A stretch of DNA of 36,403 bases, from assembly GCA_020693165.1 (NCBI GenBank), contig JAIMJQ010000023.1, positions 1 to 36,403 of the forward strand, read 5' to 3'. The stretch is from Xanthomonas sp. (lineage in GTDB: Bacteria; Pseudomonadota; Gammaproteobacteria; Xanthomonadales; SZUA-5). Both the position numbers and the translations under genes were made by a program. Below, piece after piece: positions 27,478 to 36,403 of this stretch; positions within the stretch are counted from its first letter, which is position 1, and each line of letters starts with the position of its first letter. The notes under the pieces are model-generated. The model made no database searches. It was not told where the DNA came from and saw only the letters and a program-made list of their open reading frames with translations.

Positions 27478-28626
27478 ATGAAACTCCGAATCAGCCTGCT
27501 GGCACTGGCCTGCGCCGGCATCTTCGCCTGCGGCAAGACCGAAGCACCAAAGGACGCGGCTGCACCGACTGCAGCAACCCCGGCGGCTCCGGCCGAAGAG
27601 CCCAAAGTGGTCAATGTGCTCAACTGGTCCGACTACATCGCGGAAGACACCATTGCCAACTTCGAGAAGGAGACCGGCATCAAGGTCACCTACGATGTGT
27701 TCGACAGCAACGAAGTGCTGGAAGCCAAGCTGATGACCGGCAAGTCCGGCTACGACGTGGTAGTGCCGTCGCTGACATTCCTGGCACGGCAGATCGCGGC
27801 CGGCGTGTTCATGCCGCTCGACAAGGGCAAGCTGCCGAACTACGCCAACATGGATCCGCAGATCCAGGCGCTGATCGCGCAGAACGACAAGGACAACAAC
27901 TATTCGGCGAACTACCTGTGGGGCACCACCGGCATCGCCTACAACGAGGACATGCTGAAGGAACGCCTCGGTGCCGACGCGCCGATCGACGACTGGAAGC
28001 TGATCTTCGATCCGCAGTACATCAGCAAGATGACCGACTGCGGTGTCTACATCCTCGACACGCCGTCGGAAATCCTCCCGATCGCGCTGCTCTACCTCGG
28101 CGAAGAGCCGAACAGCTTTGATCCGGCGGTGATCCAGAAGGGCGTCGACCTGATGCTGAAGATCCGTCCGCACATCACCCAGTTCCACTCCTCGCAGGTG
28201 ATCGACGCACTCGCCAACGGCGACGCCTGCCTCGCCATCGCCTGGTCCGGCGACGTGCTGCAGGCGGCCAATCGTGCCGAGGAAGCCGGCAAGGGCGTCA
28301 AGGTCGGCTACAGCATTCCCAAGCAGGGCGCGCCGATGTGGTTCGACATGATGGCGATCCCGAAAGACGCCGAGCACCCGAACAACGCGCACGTGTTCAT
28401 CAACTACATCCTCAAGGCCGAAGTGATGGCCGGCATCCAGAACTACGTCGAATACGCCAGTGGCAACGCAGCGGCCAAGGCGCTGGTCAGCCCCGACATC
28501 CTCGGCGACCCGCGCGTGTATCCGACCCCCGAAGTGCAGGCCACGCTGTTCAACCTCGCCGTGATCCCGCCCGAGGTCGACCGTATCTTCAACCGCTCGT
28601 GGACCACGATCAAGACCGGCCAGTAG
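27478..28626 (+). CDS. potF: Polyamine ABC transporter, substrate-binding lipoprotein
   Basis: A 382-residue periplasmic polyamine-binding protein (PotF/SpuD-SpuE type). The start has an AAGGAG site; an upstream frame is rejected. The N-terminus MKLRISLLALACAGIFACGK suggests a lipoprotein with C18, although F at -2 is unusual; an Ala/Pro-rich linker to residue 42 follows. The mature part begins KVVNVLNWSDYIAEDTIANF, the hallmark opening of the family, with acidic and aromatic binding residues (W50, S51, D52, Y53) and LWGTTGIAYNED. It delivers putrescine or spermidine to PotHI. Confidence 0.9.
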   Translation: MKLRISLLALACAGIFACGKTEAPKDAAAPTAATPAAPAEEPKVVNVLNWSDYIAEDTIANFEKETGIKVTYDVFDSNEVLEAKLMTGKSGYDVVVPSLTFLARQIAAGVFMPLDKGKLPNYANMDPQIQALIAQNDKDNNYSANYLWGTTGIAYNEDMLKERLGADAPIDDWKLIFDPQYISKMTDCGVYILDTPSEILPIALLYLGEEPNSFDPAVIQKGVDLMLKIRPHITQFHSSQVIDALANGDACLAIAWSGDVLQAANRAEEAGKGVKVGYSIPKQGAPMWFDMMAIPKDAEHPNNAHVFINYILKAEVMAGIQNYVEYASGNAAAKALVSPDILGDPRVYPTPEVQATLFNLAVIPPEVDRIFNRSWTTIKTGQ

Positions 28627-29252
28627 AGCGGTGTTGGTTGTTGGTGTTGGTGTTGGTTGGAGCGGTCGTGTTGGTGGCGGCTTCCCGGCACCGACGTGAC
28701 CACAGAGCAGTATTGGTTGTCGGTTCCTGCGTTTGCTGAAGCGGTTGGGGCTGCGACGGGCTCTTGGCATTGCCGAGGACCCGTCTTCAGGATGGGAATG
28801 CTATGGATGGCAAGCAGGGTTACCGTGACTTGGTCGTTTGGCAGCGGGCCATTGACCTGGTTCCGGCGGTCTATGCCGTCGTAAAGGCGTTTCCAAAGCA
28901 CGAAACCTATGCGTTGTCCGATCAGATTCGTCGAGCAGTGGTTTCAATAGCAGCCAACATTGCAGAGGGACAGGCCCGACAACATAGAAAGGAGTTCTTG
29001 CAACACTTGGCCATTGCTCGCGGAAGTCTTGCCGAAGTGCATACGCTGATTGTGGTCGCACAACGCCTCCGTTACGTTTCTGATGAGCAAGCAGCCGATC
29101 TCGAGGAGCAGTTGGGAGTGATAGCTAGACCGTTGAATGGATTGATGTCCAAACTGGGGAAAGCAGACGAAGTCTGAAGAGCGGTGACGTCAGAAGACGG
29201 GCTGTTGCTGTGCTTTTTCCAACACCGATACCAACAACCGACACCAAAATGG
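28627..29252. mobile_element. GTTGGT-armed inverted repeat enclosing a four-helix-bundle gene
   Basis: The left arm (28629-28656, GTTGGT/GTTGTTGGT units) and right arm (29219-29246) match at 24 of 28 positions as reverse complements. The left arm begins right after the potF stop, and the right arm ends just before potG. The only gene inside is the lower-GC four-helix-bundle ORF. The architecture of short-tandem-repeat arms in inverted orientation matches the G-rich elements. A mobile nature is inferred; no transposase is seen. Confidence 0.55.
28803..29177 (+). CDS. Four-helix-bundle protein (23S rRNA intervening-sequence family)
   Basis: A 124-residue, all-helical protein of the S23/bIVP group. 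It shows the family opening YRDLVVWQRAIDLVPAVYA, then YALSDQIRRAVVSIAANIAEG and the third-helix LQHLAIARGSLAEVHTLI. Members are encoded in 23S rRNA intervening sequences and in scattered repeat-flanked sites; the fold is shared with Avd of diversity-generating retroelements, forming a pentameric basic barrel. The function is unknown, probably nucleic-acid binding. It interrupts potF and potG, and its codon use is visibly less GC-rich than its neighbours, suggesting transfer. It has no metabolic link to polyamine import. Confidence 0.85.
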   Translation: MDGKQGYRDLVVWQRAIDLVPAVYAVVKAFPKHETYALSDQIRRAVVSIAANIAEGQARQHRKEFLQHLAIARGSLAEVHTLIVVAQRLRYVSDEQAADLEEQLGVIARPLNGLMSKLGKADEV

Positions 29253-29265
29253 TGGGACGAAGCCG

Positions 29266-30423
29266 ATGACACCAATGCTCCAGCCCGTTTCAACCAGCGC
29301 GATCACCCCCGGCGCCCGACCCGACAAGCGCGGAGCGGACGACTACCTGGTCATCGACACGGTGCGCAAGGAGTTCGACGGCTTCGTCGCCGTCGACGAT
29401 GTCAGCATCAAGATCCGCCAGGGCGAGATCTTCGCCTTGTTGGGCGCGTCGGGTTGCGGCAAGTCGACCTTGCTGCGCTGTCTTGCCGGCTTCGAGAAGC
29501 CCACGGCCGGCCGCATCATCCTGGCCGGATCGGACGTCACCGATCTGCCGCCTTACCAGCGGCCGATCAACATGATGTTCCAGTCCTATGCGCTGTTTCC
29601 GCACATGACGGTGGAGCAGAATGTCGCCTTTGGCCTGAAGCAGGACGGCGTGCCCAAGGACGCCTGCCAGAAGCGTGTCGACGAGATGCTCGCGCTGGTG
29701 CAGATGGGCACGTTCGCCAAGCGCAAGCCGCACCAGTTGTCGGGTGGCCAGCAGCAGCGCGTGGCGCTGGCGCGATCGCTCGCCAAGAGCCCGAAACTGC
29801 TGCTGCTGGACGAGCCGATGGGCGCACTGGACAAGAAGCTGCGCTCGCAGATGCAGCTGGAACTGGTCAACATCATCGAGACGCTCGGCGTCACCTGCGT
29901 GATGGTCACCCATGACCAGGAGGAGGCGATGACCATGGCCAACCGCATCGCCATCATGGAAGCCGGCCGTTTTCGCCAGATCGGACCGCCGGATGAAATC
30001 TACGAGCAGCCGAACAGTCGCTACACCGCCGGGTTCATCGGCTCGGTCAATCTGTTCGAGGGCAAGATCGACAAGGACGAGAAGGACTTCATCACCATCA
30101 CCTGTCCGTGCCTGCCCGACCCGATCCATGTCGCCCATGGCGTCAGCGGCTTTGCCGGCATGGATGTCGCTTTCGCGCTGCGCCCGGAAAAGGTTCGCAT
30201 CGGCAAGGAGGAGCCGTCCGAGCCGCACAACAAGGCGCACGGCATCATCGAGGACATCGCCTACTTCGGCGACCATTCGGTCTACCACATCCGCCTCGAT
30301 CGCGGCACCAAGGTGATGTGCAACTTCGTCAACCAGCAACGCTGGGCGTCGGAAGGGTTCACCTGGAACGATCCGGTCTGGATCAGCTGGGGCGATCTCG
30401 AAGGCGTGGTGCTGACGTCATGA
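29266..30423 (+). CDS. potG: Polyamine ABC transporter ATPase
   Basis: A 385-residue ABC ATPase of the PotA/PotG type. Walker A is GASGCGKST (60-68), the Q-loop Q106 is in MMFQSYALFPHMT, the signature LSGGQQQR is at 158-165, Walker B LLLLDEPMGALD is near 178-189, and the switch His is in MVTHDQEEAM. A C-terminal TOBE domain (about 300-385) has FALRPEKVRIG. It powers PotHI. A 20-25 residue N-terminal extension precedes the canonical YLVIDTVRKEFDGF. It overlaps potH by 4 bp. Confidence 0.92.
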   Translation: MTPMLQPVSTSAITPGARPDKRGADDYLVIDTVRKEFDGFVAVDDVSIKIRQGEIFALLGASGCGKSTLLRCLAGFEKPTAGRIILAGSDVTDLPPYQRPINMMFQSYALFPHMTVEQNVAFGLKQDGVPKDACQKRVDEMLALVQMGTFAKRKPHQLSGGQQQRVALARSLAKSPKLLLLDEPMGALDKKLRSQMQLELVNIIETLGVTCVMVTHDQEEAMTMANRIAIMEAGRFRQIGPPDEIYEQPNSRYTAGFIGSVNLFEGKIDKDEKDFITITCPCLPDPIHVAHGVSGFAGMDVAFALRPEKVRIGKEEPSEPHNKAHGIIEDIAYFGDHSVYHIRLDRGTKVMCNFVNQQRWASEGFTWNDPVWISWGDLEGVVLTS

Positions 30424-31337
30424 GTACCCCGATTCGTGGCTGGCGACGCTTCCTCCCCAGCGCACGCTGGGGCCTGATCTCGATTCCGTATGTCTGGTTG
30501 CTGCTGTTCTTCGCGATCCCGTTCCTGATCGCGCTGAAGATTTCGTTCGCCAAGGCGGCGATCGCGATGCCGCCCTATACCGACGTTCTCTACTGGGTCG
30601 ATGGCTTTCCGGTGGTCAAGCTGCGCGGCGAAAACTACCTGTACCTGCTCGGCGACAGCCTCTACATCAACGCCTACCTGAGTTCACTGAAGATCGCGGT
30701 GGTCTCGACCTTCCTGTGCCTGCTGATCGGCTACCCGATGGCCTATTCGATCTCGCGGATGTCCCCGGCCGCGCGCAACATCGCGCTGCTGCTGGTGATC
30801 CTGCCGTCGTGGACTTCGTTCCTGATCCGCATCTACGCGTGGGTCGGCATCCTGAAGCCGAACGGCCTGATCAACAATTACCTGATGCACCTCGGCCTGA
30901 TCGATGCGCCGTTGAAACTGCTGCACACGCCGATCGCGGTCTACATCGGCATTGTCTACGCCTACCTGCCGTTCATGGTGCTGCCGCTGTACACCAATCT
31001 GGTCAAGCACGACCACCGCCTGCTGGAAGCAGCTTCGGACCTCGGCGCCAAGCCGTGGCAGGCCTTCCTCAAGGTGACGCTGCCCTTGTCCAAGGCCGGC
31101 ATCATCGCCGGCTGCATGCTGGTGGCCATCCCCGCGGTCGGCGAGTTCGTCATCCCGGAAATGCTCGGCGGCCCGGAAACGCTGATGATCGGCCGCGTAC
31201 TCTGGCAGGAGTTCTTCAACAACCGCGACTGGCCGGTGGCCTCGGCCGTAGCGATGGTGATGCTCGCCCTGCTGATCATCCCGATCATGATTTTCCATCG
31301 CTCGCAGGCGAAAGAGATGGAAGGGAAGTTGACATGA
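30420..31337 (+). CDS. potH: Polyamine ABC transporter permease 1
   Basis: A 305-residue permease of the binding-protein-dependent type with six membrane helices. The cytoplasmic EAA loop is LLEAASDLGAKPWQAFLKVTLPLSKAGII, and ATPSWT-like LPSWTSFLIRIYAWVGIL is typical of PotH. The ATG overlaps the potG stop (ATGA). About 10 bp after its stop begins repeat element copy 4, which separates it from potI. Confidence 0.92.
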   Translation: MSTPIRGWRRFLPSARWGLISIPYVWLLLFFAIPFLIALKISFAKAAIAMPPYTDVLYWVDGFPVVKLRGENYLYLLGDSLYINAYLSSLKIAVVSTFLCLLIGYPMAYSISRMSPAARNIALLLVILPSWTSFLIRIYAWVGILKPNGLINNYLMHLGLIDAPLKLLHTPIAVYIGIVYAYLPFMVLPLYTNLVKHDHRLLEAASDLGAKPWQAFLKVTLPLSKAGIIAGCMLVAIPAVGEFVIPEMLGGPETLMIGRVLWQEFFNNRDWPVASAVAMVMLALLIIPIMIFHRSQAKEMEGKLT

Positions 31338-31346
31338 GTGCGACGG

Positions 31347-31482
31347 AAAAAAGCGGGGCAAGGGGCAGGGGGCAGGGGACCTACCCAATTGCACTTTCTT
31401 GCTGTGTCGAGATTCGAACTGCGACGGCGCCAGGAGCAGAGCCCCGGGTCGCTCCCCCTGCCCCCTGCCCCCTGCCCCGCTT
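31347..31482. repeat. G-rich short-tandem-repeat inverted element, copy 4
   Basis: The left arm 31347-31379 (AAGCGGGGCAAGGGGCAGGG..., G-rich) and right arm 31453-31482 (C-rich) are reverse complements apart from small differences. The 73-bp centre is unrelated to the centres of copies 1 and 2. It splits the potH and potI genes of one transporter. Confidence 0.85.
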
Positions 31483-31503
31483 CTCTACTGCGGAGTCCAC
31501 CCG

Positions 31504-32346
31504 ATGAATCCGACCAGCCGCAGCTCCAAATGGTCCTGGCTGTTCCTCGGCTTCGGCTTCTTCTTCCTCTATGCGCCGATGCTCAGCCTGATCGTCTATT
31601 CGTTCAACGAGAATCGACTGGTCACGGTTTGGTCGGGCTTCTCGACCAAGTGGTACGGCGCGCTGATGCAGGACGACCAGATGCTCGGCGCAGCATGGGT
31701 CAGCCTGCAGATCGCGTTCTACACGGCGTGCGCGTCGGTGGTGCTGGGCACCATGGCGGCGATGGTGATGACGCGCATGCGCGCGTTTCGCGGCAAGACA
31801 CTGTTCAGCGGCATGATCACGGCGCCACTGGTGATGCCCGAGGTGATCACCGGCCTGTCGCTGCTGCTGCTGTTCGTGTCCTTGTCGACCTGGACCGGCC
31901 TCGATTTCGCGCGCGGCATGACCACCATCTGGGTCGCCCACGTGACTCTGTGCATGGCCTTTGTCACCGTCGTCATCAGCTCGCGGCTGGCGGAACTCGA
32001 CCGCTCGCTGGAAGAGGCGGCGATGGACCTCGGCGCCAACCGGATCAAGGTGTTCTTCGTGATCACGCTGCCGATCATCGCCCCGGCGCTGGTCTCCGGG
32101 TGGCTGCTGGCGTTCACGCTGTCGCTGGATGACCTGGTGCTGGCGAGCTTCGTGTCAGGGCCATCATCGACGACGCTGCCGATGCAGGTGTTCTCCTCGG
32201 CGCGCATGGGCGTCAGCCCGAAGATCAACGCCCTGGCGACGATCCTGATCGTCGGCGTGTCCACCATCGGCGTGATCGGCTGGTATTTCATGGAGCGCGC
32301 GGAGCGCAAGCGCCAGCGCGAGATGCAGCTGGCAGCGAAGCAATAA
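31504..32346 (+). CDS. potI: Polyamine ABC transporter permease 2
   Basis: A 280-residue permease with six helices. FFFLYAPMLSLIVYSFNENR at the N-terminus and the EAA loop LEEAAMDLGANRIKVFFVI are PotI-like; LSLDDLVLASFVSGPSSTTLP is the family periplasmic/last-loop segment. The start at MNPTSRSSKW has a GGAG-type site right after the right arm of repeat copy 4; the longer frame would translate through the repeat. It pairs with PotH to form the pore. A terminator follows. Confidence 0.92.
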   Translation: MNPTSRSSKWSWLFLGFGFFFLYAPMLSLIVYSFNENRLVTVWSGFSTKWYGALMQDDQMLGAAWVSLQIAFYTACASVVLGTMAAMVMTRMRAFRGKTLFSGMITAPLVMPEVITGLSLLLLFVSLSTWTGLDFARGMTTIWVAHVTLCMAFVTVVISSRLAELDRSLEEAAMDLGANRIKVFFVITLPIIAPALVSGWLLAFTLSLDDLVLASFVSGPSSTTLPMQVFSSARMGVSPKINALATILIVGVSTIGVIGWYFMERAERKRQREMQLAAKQ

Positions 32347-32375
32347 AAAGGGCGGCGGCCGCAGCGGCCGCTTTT
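32346..32375 (+). terminator. Rho-independent terminator of the polyamine operon
   Basis: A 6-bp GC stem (32355-32360 with 32366-32371, 5-nt loop) is followed by TTTT and preceded by an A-tract, immediately after the potI stop. Confidence 0.7.
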
Positions 32376-32456
32376 CATGCGTCGCGTTGCACCGTAACTG
32401 GCGGGATTCATCACCTGACCGGGTAATCGCTGGGAATCTTCCCAGGAGACGCCCGC

Positions 32457-34457
32457 ATGTACTTCCGATCCGCCGGCCTGCTGTTGCTCGTTGCGGGCGC
32501 CGTCGACGCCGCCACGTTTTCCTACGAAGGTCATCTCGACGACCGCGGCCAGCCGGCGAACGGCGTCTACGACGTCCAGCTGACACCCTTCCCTGCCGAA
32601 AAGGCGGGAGCCTCGCTGACGCCACCGATCGTGTTCGAGCGCGTGCCGGTGAGCAACGGTCGCTTCCGGCTGGAATTCGAACTGCCGCCGCTGCAATCCG
32701 ACCAGGCCTGGGTCGAAGTCGGCGTGCGCGATCCGGGCGCTGGAGCGTTCAGCCGCATTCGGGCGCGCACCAAGGCCGTCGCGACGCCATTGATCGGCCA
32801 GTGCTGGGCCACCACCGGCGACAGCGGCAGCAATCCCGCCAGCAATTTCCTGGGCACCACGGATGCGCAACCTCTGGCACTGCGGTCGGCGAACCAGCGC
32901 GTGACGCAACTGGAGGCCCAGGCGCTGCCGGGGCCGGCCGGCGGCTTTACTGCCAGCGTGCTGCAGGGCAGCCCGGAGAACTTCATCGTCGCCGGCGTAC
33001 GTGGCGCGACGATCTCCGGAGGCGGTGCCCGCACCGGCGACAGCGAGCCGAATCCGTTGACTGGCGAGGGTCCGAACTTCGTGTCCGACCACTATGGGAC
33101 GGTCGGCGGCGGTTACAGCAATCTGGCCGGCAACGGCGGCGCGACCTTGAACGACAATCCGTTCGCGACCGTCGCCGGCGGTATCAACAATCAGGCACAA
33201 GGTTCGCTGAGCACGGTCGGCGGCGGCAGCACCAATGTCGCCTTCGGCAGTGCCAGCACGATCGGCGGCGGCAGCGGCAACCGGGCGAACGCCAACTCAA
33301 CGGTTTCCGGTGGCCAGAACAACGAAGCCAACGGCGCGTTTGCGGTGATCGCCGGTGGGTCGTCGAATATCGCCGCGGAAATATCCGACACCGTGAGCGG
33401 CGGCTTCGGCCAGGTGGCAAGCGGCGGCAATTCCAGCGTCGTGGGCGGGGCCAACAACACCGCGAGCGGCGTTCAGAGCACGGTCGGCGGCGGCAGCGCC
33501 AACTGCGCCGGTGGTGAATTCTCGTGGTCGGCCGGACGTCGCGCCAAGATCCGTCCGGGGACCAGTTCGGGTGTTCCTGGCACCGGCTGCAATGGCGTGG
33601 CCCTGTCTGGCGATGCCAATGGCGATGAAGGCAGCTTTGCCTGGGCCGACGCCACCGACAGGAACTTCGCGTCGACCGGCCCCAACCAGTTCCTGGTGCG
33701 CGCCACTGGCGGGCTGGTGCTGCAGAAGCAGATCGGTGCCGAAACGTCGGCGCGTGCACCGCGCGGCTATTTCAACGTAGTCCAGGCCGATTCCGGGCTG
33801 GCGCAACCGGCTGCGCCGCGCGCGGACACCGTCGCCAGCTTCGAAAGTAACACCGACGCCTTCGTGCGCATCCTGGCACCGAGCATCGAGGAGAAGGGGC
33901 TGATCTTCGCCACCCCGGAGAGCCTCTCGGATGGCGGCATCGTTTACCTCGGCACCGATGTCATGCATTTCCGCACCAACGGCAATATCACCCGGATGTC
34001 ACTCGGTGCCGATGGGACGCTGGCGCTGCAGACCCTGGGGAGCGCCGGCGCCACGGCAGTGTGCCGCAACGCCAGCAACCAGTTCGCCACCTGCTCGTCG
34101 AGCGCGCGTTACAAGGAGCAGATCGAGGACTTGCACCTCGGGTTGGCGGCAGCCATGCAACTGCGCCCGGTCGGCTACCAGTGGAAGGAAACCCACGCTG
34201 CCGATGTCGGATTTGTCGCCGAAGAGGTGGCCAAGCTGGATGAGCGTCTGGTCACCCGCAACGACGAAGGCGAGATCGAGGGCGTCAAGTACGATCAGTT
34301 GACCGCAGTACTGGCCGGCGCCGTGCAGGAACTGGCCGCGCGCGAACAGTTGCAGGGGGAAGCGATCGAACGCGTCGAGGCGGAGAACGCCGCGATGCGC
34401 AAGGAGATGGCCGAGTTGCGCGCGCTGGTGCGCTCGATCGATGCACGGGGGCGCTGA
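32457..34457 (+). CDS. Secreted YadA-head-like repeat protein with S74 chaperone domain
   Basis: A 666-residue exported protein. After a signal peptide (cleavage near VDA-AT) come a beta domain (20-110), a region of about nine 14-residue repeats of type TVGGGxxNxAxG (214-355) like the head of trimeric YadA-type adhesins, and a beta-rich stretch. The end is an S74-type intramolecular chaperone domain (about 548-627): SSSARYKEQIEDL with a probable Ser/Lys autocleavage dyad (S549 or neighbour, K553), MQLRPVGYQWKE, and GFVAEEVAKLDERLV. A coiled coil follows (622-662). S74 domains trimerise and then cut themselves off phage tail spikes. No membrane anchor is seen, so the trimer may be released. 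It may be an adhesin or surface fibre; partner and receptor are unknown. Confidence 0.8.
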   Translation: MYFRSAGLLLLVAGAVDAATFSYEGHLDDRGQPANGVYDVQLTPFPAEKAGASLTPPIVFERVPVSNGRFRLEFELPPLQSDQAWVEVGVRDPGAGAFSRIRARTKAVATPLIGQCWATTGDSGSNPASNFLGTTDAQPLALRSANQRVTQLEAQALPGPAGGFTASVLQGSPENFIVAGVRGATISGGGARTGDSEPNPLTGEGPNFVSDHYGTVGGGYSNLAGNGGATLNDNPFATVAGGINNQAQGSLSTVGGGSTNVAFGSASTIGGGSGNRANANSTVSGGQNNEANGAFAVIAGGSSNIAAEISDTVSGGFGQVASGGNSSVVGGANNTASGVQSTVGGGSANCAGGEFSWSAGRRAKIRPGTSSGVPGTGCNGVALSGDANGDEGSFAWADATDRNFASTGPNQFLVRATGGLVLQKQIGAETSARAPRGYFNVVQADSGLAQPAAPRADTVASFESNTDAFVRILAPSIEEKGLIFATPESLSDGGIVYLGTDVMHFRTNGNITRMSLGADGTLALQTLGSAGATAVCRNASNQFATCSSSARYKEQIEDLHLGLAAAMQLRPVGYQWKETHAADVGFVAEEVAKLDERLVTRNDEGEIEGVKYDQLTAVLAGAVQELAAREQLQGEAIERVEAENAAMRKEMAELRALVRSIDARGR

Positions 34458-34458
34458 G

Positions 34459-34743
34459 ATGGGTCGCGCCGCCCGAATGCAACTAAGCGCCTGGCTGGCC
34501 CTGTCGCTGGCAGCGACAGCACCTGCCATCGCCGACGATGGATCGCCCCGCTTTCAGGTCCACGGCGAAATCCAGCCGCAGTCACGCAGCGACGATGGCC
34601 GCTTTGCGCTTGGTGCGGAACTGAAAGTGGTCCCGGAGCAGGCGTCAATCGATGGCCGCTTCGTGATCAAGGCGATCAACGTGCCGGACGCCGGCTGCGA
34701 TCCGCTGCTCGATCTGTTCGCAAACGGGTTCGAGGGACCGTAG
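34459..34743 (+). CDS. Small secreted protein with C-terminal GFE motif
   Basis: A 94-residue protein starting 1 bp after the stop of the S74 gene; a second ATG (34477) is possible. The signal peptide ends around APAIA-DD. The body has no recognised domain. The C-terminus CDPLLDLFANGFEGP follows a pattern (acidic/hydrophobic run, then [DN]GFE) that I associate with C-termini of many secreted proteins in Xanthomonadales-like bacteria, possibly a sorting or processing tag (inference). Coupled expression suggests a role with the S74 protein. Confidence 0.6.
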   Translation: MGRAARMQLSAWLALSLAATAPAIADDGSPRFQVHGEIQPQSRSDDGRFALGAELKVVPEQASIDGRFVIKAINVPDAGCDPLLDLFANGFEGP

Positions 34744-34759
34744 GAACCCCCAAAAAGAC

Positions 34760-34824
34760 ATCGCGGGCAGAGCCCGCTCCCACAGGGTATCCGCAGACCT
34801 GTGGGAGCGGGCTCTGCCCGCGAT
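34760..34824. repeat. Perfect 27-bp palindromic hairpin
   Basis: Arms 34760-34786 and 34798-34824 are exact reverse complements with an 11-nt loop. The arm holds GGGCAGAGCCCGCTCCCACA, a type of intergenic palindrome I have seen in Xanthomonadales and Pseudomonas genomes. It may also end the preceding transcript. Confidence 0.85.
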
Positions 34825-34843
34825 CATCTTTGTAGCTGAGCGG

Positions 34844-34873
34844 CTGTGTTCGCGCGCATCCGCGCGAACACAG
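34844..34873. terminator. 13-bp hairpin downstream of rhlE
   Basis: A perfect stem (34844-34856 with 34861-34873, loop CATC) lies 15 bp past the stop of the minus-strand helicase gene and probably terminates it. No strong T-tract. Confidence 0.55.
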
Positions 34874-34888
34874 ATCGCGACGCAGGGA

Positions 34889-36208
<1,320 letters not shown>

Positions 36209-36403
36209 GGAAACCTCATCGAGGATTGCGATCTCGATGCGTTGCCAAGGCTGCGCGGATCGCGGGATGGTGAGTTGTAACGAGAAGCGTGGACTGTCGC
36301 AAACAGAAACACACGAGCGACGTGCACGTTACAGGACAACGGCCGAGAAAGCGACCGACGAGCGGTCGGCGCGCGGGCTGGCGTTCAGGCGCGGGGTCGG
36401 CTC
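36209..36403. other. Upstream region of rhlE, no gene seen
   Basis: 195 bp up to the window end hold the helicase leader and presumably its promoter. I see no convincing -35/-10 pair or second gene. Confidence 0.4.

Noticed and set aside
28803-29177. Diversity-generating retroelement (Avd-like gene)
   Set aside because: No reverse transcriptase or template/variable repeat pair is visible nearby; only the four-helix-bundle fold is shared.
28803-29177. Intervening sequence inside a 23S rRNA gene
   Set aside because: No rRNA sequence flanks it; it lies between potF and potG.
32457-34457. Prophage tail fibre
   Set aside because: There is a signal peptide and no other phage gene in the window.

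Overview
This GC-rich window (roughly mid-60s % GC by eye) is chromosomal DNA of a proteobacterium. TonB-dependent receptors, AmtB/GlnK, a Pseudomonas-type ArgR, intergenic palindromes and a small secreted protein ending in a GFE-type C-terminus suggest a gammaproteobacterium of the Xanthomonadales/Lysobacterales kind. The taxonomic call is inference. I found no rRNA, tRNA, CRISPR array, transposase or phage genes.

Left part (1-12.9 kb). A repeat-rich edge leads into a three-gene plus-strand unit: a 2OG-Fe(II) oxygenase, a polysaccharide-deacetylase-like protein without a signal peptide, and an unrecognised protein. Next come amtB-glnK on the minus strand, with a readable sigma-54 promoter and NtrC-like site upstream, and an MgtE-type magnesium transporter. 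A ZnuD-like receptor follows, whose promoter overlaps a Zur-box-like palindrome. After it lie an anchored hypothetical protein and a large TonB-dependent receptor.

Centre (12.9-20.3 kb). Six tightly coupled genes look like a complete route for using cyanophycin or its dipeptides. They encode an exported cyanophycinase, a DcuC/YfcC-type transporter, a CphZ/AotO-like beta-Asp-Arg dipeptide hydrolase, an ArgR-type AraC regulator and two arginine N-succinyltransferase subunits that feed arginine into the AST pathway. The upstream region, shared with the divergent TonB-dependent receptor, carries a tandem ArgR-like operator with a 21-bp period.

Right-centre (20.3-32.4 kb). This is a polyamine utilisation island: puuB and puuA on the minus strand, then puuD, a second puuA-type gene, spuC and potFGHI on the plus strand. 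Together they import putrescine/spermidine, gamma-glutamylate, oxidise or transaminate it, and release GABA. Its gene junctions hold four copies of an inverted-repeat element whose arms are G-rich short tandem repeats. A fifth, differently sequenced inverted repeat encloses a lower-GC gene for a four-helix-bundle protein of the 23S-rRNA-intervening-sequence family.

Right end (32.4-36.4 kb). A secreted protein with YadA-head-like repeats and an S74 chaperone domain is followed by a small secreted protein with a C-terminal GFE motif. Strong palindromes come next, then an RhlE-type DEAD-box helicase on the minus strand.

The most interesting parts are the cyanophycin/arginine operon with its operator, and the short-repeat-armed elements in the polyamine operon.
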